Positions 32,301 through 41,300 of a stretch of 64,000 nt of DNA are shown in pieces. Under the pieces are notes generated by a model. It saw only the letters and a program-made list of their open reading frames with translations. It was not told where the DNA came from and did not search any database. The position numbers and the translations under genes were made by a program. The DNA lies in NCBI GenBank assembly GCA_910589415.1, contig OU342630.1, positions 20,431,867 through 20,495,866 on the forward strand, given 5' to 3'. Within the stretch, counting starts at the first letter, position 1. Each line of letters opens with the position of its first letter. This DNA is from Malachius bipustulatus. Taxonomy: Eukaryota > Arthropoda > Insecta > Coleoptera > Melyridae.

Positions 32301-35300
32301 CAATGAATAAATTGTCGAAGCACTTCAATTCTCTCTCTGTTTAGCACACTCCTCTCCTGGTGTGTTGTTTTTGGTTGATATGGCACACGGATGAGCTGAA
32401 ACGTCGATATTTCTGTCTTCTCAGAGATTTTATCGTTCTTTTATTGCAATTTGCAATTCATTATTTCGTCTTATTTTGTATTACATATAATTTTAAAGGT
32501 TTTTCAGTAGACTTTCTTCTTCTTGACCATCCATCATAATGGAAGTAACGAGTGCGGATAAAGAGCTATGAAGACAGAGCAATGGGAAGAATTATGTTGC
32601 TAGTTGGGTGAAGAGACAGAAATGAAGATGTAATAGGTCAAATTTGAGTTAAAACAACTCAAATCGTGATGGGAGTCCATGATATATCTGACTTCTGGAC
32701 ATCACCATTTGAGTTGTTTTAACTCAAATTTGACCTACAATAGGTCAAATTTGAGTTAAAACAACTCAAATGGTGATGGGAGTCCATGATATATCTGACT
32801 TCTGGACATCACCATTTGAGTTGTTTTAACTCAAATTTGACCTATTACTTTACATCTTCATTTCTGCCTCTTCAGCTAATAACTTGCAGCTTCTTCCCAT
32901 TATTACTGTCTTTTTTCAAATTCTTTATTTACCTTCCTTAGTGGATAAAATGAAATTATACTGCTGTAAAATAGTTCTTGAATGTTTTCAGTAGTTTTTT
33001 TCGATTTTCTTTTCAGTTTCTACTAATTTTTTAGTTCTTAACCAAATTCTTGATGTTCAAGGGTATGATTGAAGACAAAAATCAAACTATGATCAAATTG
33101 TGGGGCCGATTGGCATTATTTATAGATAGATGATCGTAATATTCTCTTGACAATATTTTCAGCATTCCTCCAATCCTGTGAACTGGAAATATACCAGATT
33201 TCCAAATTTGATATTGTTTCTTTTTTTAGTTTTCACTCAAAATACGACATGGTGTATGAAAAAAGGTGATTGCACGTTATGTATGCACCAGATGTGACTT
33301 TCACATCTATTCTATTTCTTGACAGAAATTAACTTCCTGAACACGGTTTCTCAACAATTATTATCCTTCAAAAGTTAAAGATTTAAGTGAACAAACATAA
33401 ATAAAAAGCTAGTCCGGAAATGATATTTCTAGGCCAGCAACTGTAATGCTGTAGATTTGCTTTCATGTAGATTGTAGTTGTACCAATAAAAAGAAAAACA
33501 TGGTTTGAACTAAGTATGAACAGTAGGTATTCCTAAATTTCAAATTCTTCCTTTCTGTCCTCCCCAATATTGAAGGTCAATTACAAATTGTGTTATCCAT
33601 TACTTTATATGATGTATAATAATTATTGATGTATATTATTTTATGATGTATATATTAAATTATTAAGTATAAATAATTTAAATAAATACACTGTGTAAAT
33701 CTATTTTAGAGACAGAGAAATCACATTCAAAATTGAACTTTAGTAAATATTGCCTCCCCTAATAATTGTTTTAGTTTAGAGGGAAATATTAAATGGATCA
33801 TTTCTTAAGATTGAAAAGTTACATATCTGTTGCTGTAGAGTTTAACAGTGTGTATTATAAAGGCATGTTAAGTTAGTTTGTCGAATTACTTTCATGAACA
33901 TTTTGTAATCACTTTCAGGCCGTATATAACTAATGAAATCAAAATAAAATAAGCAGCATAGTGGGTTCCGCTTGCACCATAGGATACACCCCAGGCAGCC
34001 ATAATGCATGCCAAAAACAGAGTGCAGTGCCCCCCCGGTGTGCATAGAAGTAGGACCCTACTGGCCATTGTTAGACAAAAGATGAATGACATGTTGCAAA
34101 ACAACATGCCATTTATTGATGTTGTGCTGTGAGCAGAGGCTGAAATTGTAGACATGTGTTTCGTCCTGTTTGGGACTCATCAGTACAATGTATCCACCAT
34201 CTCACAGAACAGTTGTGATCACAGTATCCCGCTAGATTTCACTAGATTGATCCACTCACGGCATACTGTGATCACAACTGTTCTGTGAGATGGTGGATAC
34301 ATCGTACTGTTGAGTCCCAAAAAGGACGAAACACTACAATTTTCGCATCTGCTCACGGCACAACATCAATGAATGGCATATTGTTTTACAACATGTCATT
34401 CATCTTTAGTCTAACAATAACTAAATTGTTCTATTTTCCACTAAACTTTGACTAATAAAGTAATAATATTCATTCAATACGTCAGATTTTAAATTTGTGG
34501 CGAAAATGATGTCAAATGATGATGAAAATTGAAAACTACATCCCGATTTTCGCAAAAATGACTGAACAGACTTGAGACTATGACAAAACTTCGTCACAAA
34601 TTGATAACTTTTCTCGATTTTCTCGAAAATGGCTTAACATACCTAAAATGTAACTATATAGCAACAGAAGCAGCTTTTCAATCTTAACAAATGATCGATT
34701 TAATATTTATCTCTAAAGGAAGTAGAAGAGCCAATATTTGCCAAAATTCCATAAGGTAGAACTGATTAGAAACAAACTTTAGACAGTCTATAGTTTTCCT
34801 GGAAAATTATGTCTGTGATTCGATTGACTGTACAATCCCATTTCAGTAATTTTTTGTCTTTTACAATTCACGCGATTGATTATGGTTCTTTTTGTAGGTG
34901 TGAAGCTGGTTCGTATAAATTTTCAAAATACAACATGACTGCTGAAAAATTAACAGCTTCCTCATCTGAATGGACCATGGAACAGCACTTGAGAGACCCC
35001 GCTTTTCTGATGTTGTCTGCGCTGGTGCTAGTACTTATAGTTGTAATAATTGCTTTGTCATATTTTGTTTGCTCGTCTCGAAATCGCCCCAGGATAAAGA
35101 AGCGCATCATTGTAAACAAGAATGTAACTCCTATGAAGTTTACGCCTCAAGCACCTGGCGAACAATGCGAAATAACAATCGAGAATTGCTGTAACATGAA
35201 CGTGTGTGAAACGGTAAGTAGTGTAATATATTTGTTTGTTGTTTATTAAATATTTATACATTGCATACAAATAGGTCACATAAGTTTACAACTTATACTA

Positions 35301-38300
35301 GGACAAGGGGTCTTATTTTATATACGTATACATTGTCCATCAAGAAGTTGGAATCACATAAGAAAAACTTTTACTTTTGTTTTGTCAAAAAACTTTGAAA
35401 ATTCTGCTTGCTTGAAAACGTGTTTTGTCCCAATCAGATATACAGAAGTGGTATTTATTTATCAAGAAAATGGCATGTTTTGTAATTGTGAAAATCATAA
35501 AAGTGCCATTTTTCCAAAACTAAGCAAGATTTCGATTTGATTCTTTTACTTACCGTGCGTCAATTTCAGTACACTTGATAGTTTTCAAAGCTCGAAAAAA
35601 ATTAGTAACTTATAAAAAAATTAATTTAGATGCTTAGGGCACCTTCTTATTCTCTAAACCTGTTATAAAAAACTACATTAGTGTTGGGTATATCACATAT
35701 TGCTTTGTAATAAACAATGAGAAATTAAAATTATTCCTTTGCATGTCTGTAAATTGATATAAAAGTTGTGATTTGTGGTAATATTCACATTTTTGCAAGT
35801 AGTAAAATTAAGCACAATAAGTCCATGAGGCTGAGGTGCTTCCGGCGATCCCAAATCAGACGGCCCTCGAAAGAAAAAAAAGTATGTAAAATTAGTAAGA
35901 TTTAAAAAATAAAATAAAAAATTAAAATTTCCAATTTTTGAAAAAGTTATTAAAAAAAATTATGTTTAGAGCTTTGAGACAATCAAGTGAGCTGAAATTG
36001 GATACACAGTAAAAAAATCAAATTGAAATCTCGCCTAATAGTTTTAGAAAAACACTAGTTTTATGATTTTCACAATTTCGAAAAGTGCTATTTTCTGGAT
36101 AAATAAAAATCTCTATACCTATCTGATTTGGGAAAAACAAATTTTCAAGCAATCAAGAGTTTACTTTGTCCTGAATTTTTTTATGTGATGCATTTTATAC
36201 AGCCAACTTTTTGCCATACACTGTATGGTACATTTGGAAATAATTATAAATCTACTTTCCTTTTGTTAAATAAATAAACCTTTATACTGTTAGGTACTGA
36301 AAAATTTGAAACATGGAATTCTCAGCTAACGAAGCACTACAAAATTAGATCTACAAAGGTTTAAATTAATAAGTGGAAAAAATTAGGGAGTGGTTTTCCT
36401 TGTTGAAAATTCAGCAGGTTTTTCAAATGAACATAAATCATTGGAGAGACAAAAACAATCTATCCAAAAGCATTTTAAACTGGAGATAGAACTGTAAGAA
36501 AAACAGTTACATGCGAAATACGTTCTAGGGGTGGGCTTTTCTACCCCTTAAAACAGTAGGGGAAAATAATTAACGAATTGTCCATAATAATAATAACCTT
36601 TATTCGCCATTTTGGATACATAAAAATGTATGTTAGGCACTGAGCATATTATTCTCAATAGCGTTTCATTTCTCTAACTTTAAGAAAAAAATTAAAAACT
36701 ATTTTTGCCACCCCTTACAAGAGGTTGTATCTCAACAGGAGAGGGGCAAATAATTCATTTTCATTAGGAAACCTGCCTAATTTTCAACAAGGTATCATCC
36801 CTTAAATTTTTTGAAATAATCATATTATGCTATTTCCAAAATGGATTTTAATTTTTTATTTTGCTTGTGCTGTGATTTTTCAAACTACATAATTTAATAT
36901 CGACAACAGCACAGGTATTGGAAATAACTCTAATTACCAAGTCTTATTAAAATACAATTAGGTATGGTGTTTTTTTTTAACAAGATTACTGTTATAAGGT
37001 GAAGTTGGGTAAGTGAAAATTAGTTCAAAAAAGTTTGATTTTAAATCAAGTTATTTATTTCCAATCCATAACAAAAATACCTAATACCACCGGTGAACAA
37101 AGCATTATACAAGTATTATTGTTGTTGAAAAGTTATTGTGATTATCCCTTTTTTACTTTGATACCACCTAATAACATAAAATTTAACTACAAGTCAATAG
37201 TCTGCACTTCCTCCTCAAAAACCGTACATATCAGTTGAAAGCATAATGAAACCTTATATTATTTAAACCTCTATTGTCCGTATTCATCAAACTTCAAGAT
37301 ATAACTATGGGGTTATATTGTGAATTTTCTGACAGTTGATTGGTCTAATAGTCAAACCCTACGAACGCTACGAATTTTGAACCAATCACATGTTCCAAAA
37401 TATAACCCCAGGAGTTATATTTATTGATGAATACGAGCCTATGTGATAAGAGCCGAGTTAATAACATAGGAGGTCTGTTCAAATAATACGCGGACTGATA
37501 AAACTCATAAAACAAAATGTACTTTATTTAGGAGTCACATGTCTAGGTCTCCACTTCAAAGTACTCCACAAAATTTTATATCAAGATGTTGCTCCTCCAG
37601 GTCAGGTCAGGTTACTCATTCTGAAATCCGACAAACAAAAAAATCACATTTCATTAAAACACGCCTAGGTACTCAGCAAATGATTCGGAATATGACATTT
37701 TCATCAGCTAATTTATACAAACGTAGCTGATTCATCTAGAACCAACTGGAGAGGCGTAATCCAAACAGTCCTGGTATCTTCTGAACAGACCTCGTATCCA
37801 CATTTAACTGCATTTTGTCTCATTCATTTATCTTGCTTGGTTTAACACTTGTATACTTTGAAAAATATCAACATTTTTTGCTGGTATTTTTAAAGATGTC
37901 TGACTGATTGAATTCCTCGCAAGATATGGAATATTTAAGTTATCCTGGCTAAACGCACTTCCCCCAGTTATGCACACTTCACAATTCGCCTTACAAGTTT
38001 CAAAGTCTAATAAAAAAATTAAAAATGGTTGGGTACACACTAATTCAACTTTTCTCAGAAATTATGGAGCTTATTATCAAATATTATTATTAATATTATT
38101 AAAACCTCTCTTTATTTTTTTTTAATTTTTTTTAAATTGATTGTGACATTTCGTAAAATAGTTTTTTTATTGAGAATTATTGTTCATAATAGTTAATAAT
38201 TGTGAAAAACTGTAATGGATTCTGAATCGATCACCAATTACAAAAGTTAAATCGTACTGCTGGGAATGAATGTCCAGTCTACCCGCTAGGTGTTTGTTTC

Positions 38301-41300
38301 GGTAACCCTTGGAATTTATGAAAATGTATTTTTATTTGTTTTATTTACTTACCTTTTTTTTATTAATTATTTTTATTTTTAATGATTTTATTATTTCGAT
38401 TCCAGGGTTGTCTATTAAATCAGTACGATAATGATTGTATTGACCAACATGATGAGTAATTAATTTACCCAAAATAGGTAATTTTATGACATTTTTGAAG
38501 CATTCTGTTGATAAATCAATTAGACAAATTCAATGACCAAGTCATTTTCAAGGCCATTTCGTTTGAATAATACCCCCAGTGGTTAGCTATATGGCTAATC
38601 GATGTACATATTTCAGAAAATGCACGTGAAGCAGGGCGTTTTCAATTAAAACAACATTGATCTAACTTGTATTTTAGAGTTATCATTCATAACTAAAAAT
38701 TTTCTCAGTGCTGCCAATATCTTGGAGCCGGACGAGAATCTGATCAAATTGAGCTTGGTTTTCAGTGGCTCTTCTAAATAGTCTGTGAGGCTAGATTTGA
38801 ATCAAGTCTAACCAGGAGTTAGGAGTTAGACCAGGAGTGATTTTTTCCTTATAGATAATTATAATAGACTGTTCAAAGTTTTCAAAGTGCTTTCTAAAGT
38901 TGAAAAAGCAGTTTGTAAGAGAATATGCAATTTTTGGTACAAATTTAGAATAATTAGAAAATACCAATTAGAAATTTGAACAAAACATGTTGCTGGACTT
39001 TTTAATATTTCTTGACGTTCATTTTCATATCAATCTAGTTCTAGATATTGTTGTAAGCAAACTAAAGTTACAAATCAAATTTTTTGATAAAACACATAAT
39101 TAGGGTCGTTTTTGTTTACTAATGTCTCGTTGCTTTTCCTTACAATTTTTTCAAGGCGATCCTTGAGATTTATAGATTTATATTATGTAAAAGGATTATA
39201 AATGAAAGCTTCAAGTCTGTTTTTGTCCAGTAACAATTCATATCCTAATGTTAATGTTACTTCTGTAATAATTTCTCAGCAATTCTTCAGATGGTTCTCA
39301 GGAAGCTTGTAGGAAGGAGTTGTTGATAGCAAATGCCATCACTTTGGTTCATTTTTTATGATTCCATTGAATCAAGAATTTGATTAGGTACCTACCTATC
39401 AATTCTTGTTTGTAATCATCTAAAAAAGCCAAGGAAGCTTGAAACTGCTACTGGAGTTTCATCCGACCATGACTAAAATTGTAAAATTTTAGGATATAAC
39501 ATTTTATTTTCATTAAGTTAAATTTGACTGGCAACATACCCTGTCAGCTTGAAAAGGACTTGGCCAAAGAATTTTCCCTGCTTTATTTTTTCTAACACAA
39601 TCACGTTAAGCATAGAAACTGCTTTAGTATTACTACTAGTTCTTTATTCTTGGAAAATAATATTATAGACCCTTTTTATTTATTTATTTAAATTATTACA
39701 TTAGGTACCTAGACTAGCAACCATGTAAATAATAATTAAATGCTTCCTTCTTTTTGGGTATAAAAATAATTGCTAAATATTATTTATTGCTTTTCTTTGT
39801 CTTCTTCTTAGCTTCGTCTTAGTTAATTATTGTAGATCTAGATTTGACTTGAGAAAGGTAGTGAAAATATTATTTTTATTTATCGAATGAGTGTTTAAAA
39901 ATATGTTACTATGGATAGACTATAGGATTACAAATCAAGTAAAAACACATGACTTGACTTCTTATTCTAGAACACATAAAAAATGACTTTGTAATTATTT
40001 AATATTATGATTATTTATTTCATACCAGCTAAAAGTTTGACTTCAGAAGCGACTTTTGTTCAGATTTGTCAGTTTTACATTTTCTTACTTGAAATCTCAC
40101 GAGCGCCAGGCTCCTCACTCCATCCATCTGAAGATTTAGAGGCCTGTGAGTCACAACGGTTGTCCTATCGCCCCATTGGAGATTCCTTGACAAGCTTTTG
40201 TAGAGTTACCTGTAGCAAAGAATTTCCTGCTCTATTCGTAATATAAATAAAAGCACTCTCGTCAGTCTTGTCAGAGTTCAGGCTACTTTCCACCAATTGG
40301 AACTGAAACATTTTAATTTTAAATATTGTAGTTATCCCCACTTTATCTTCTTGGAAACCTCACTGACAAAACAGTGCTCATTCAAACATAAATAAAAATC
40401 ACAACTCTTGTAGAAGGTGGGATACTTTCCTTTAAGAACACTTGTAGAAACTTTGTAATGTGTTATGGATGATCCATAAAAAGCTCATCAAAATTAGCTG
40501 TGGGAATAGATGCGTTCCAAATGACTACTCAGGGTTTCCTGGAACGGTTCCAGGATTTTACCCAAAATTTCTGATCTTGGAACTATAAGAAATGTCCTGA
40601 ATCTTTCAAAAATCCAGATAAATTTATATCAAGCCTGTAAGAATGTACAAAATTTAAGAAATTAATTCGAGCTTAGACAAACAGTAAAAAATATAAGTCT
40701 GACGAGTACAATTCGGGGAATCAGAGTTTTTCATCCCCTCGACAAGGTTGTTTTTTAATTTCTATAGACCAATCCCTAAAAGCCCTTGTAGCACTTTGGT
40801 CTTATTTTTTGTTTATTTCATTATTTTTTGTGGCTTCATATAGTGCTTGTCATTGTGTCATTCAAATTACTACCCAAATAAAAAATTTTGTTTGCATAAA
40901 ATTTTTAATGAATAGGTTTGTTTTTGCTCTGAAAATCTGGGGAATTTCGGGACTAGTACCAGGGCTTGAAATTTATTACCTCAGTCCCCAAAAGAATTTT
41001 TGGAGCCGGCCTTTGGGAACCCTAGTATACTTCTCCTATAAAGAGTGGGCAACAAAAAAGAAACTGGCAATTAAGTTGTAAATGACATATTGTATCTTCT
41101 GTCTCACTCATCCATGCCCTACCATCAGTCTATTTTTTGTTGATCATGTTTATAGTCCCATGCATCCCCGTTTAAATTGTGAACTGAATGAGGACATGTT
41201 GGTAAAACTGAATTCAATGGCATGAATTTTACTACTTTTTGATATGATCTGATGTGTTAAATATCTAAAAATGACACCCATACCTCACAAACATGCTCCA

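Noticed and set aside
32572..34418. Intronic palindromes considered as microRNA precursors
   Set aside because: Stems are much longer than a miRNA hairpin and look like transposon fold-backs; no expression evidence can be seen.
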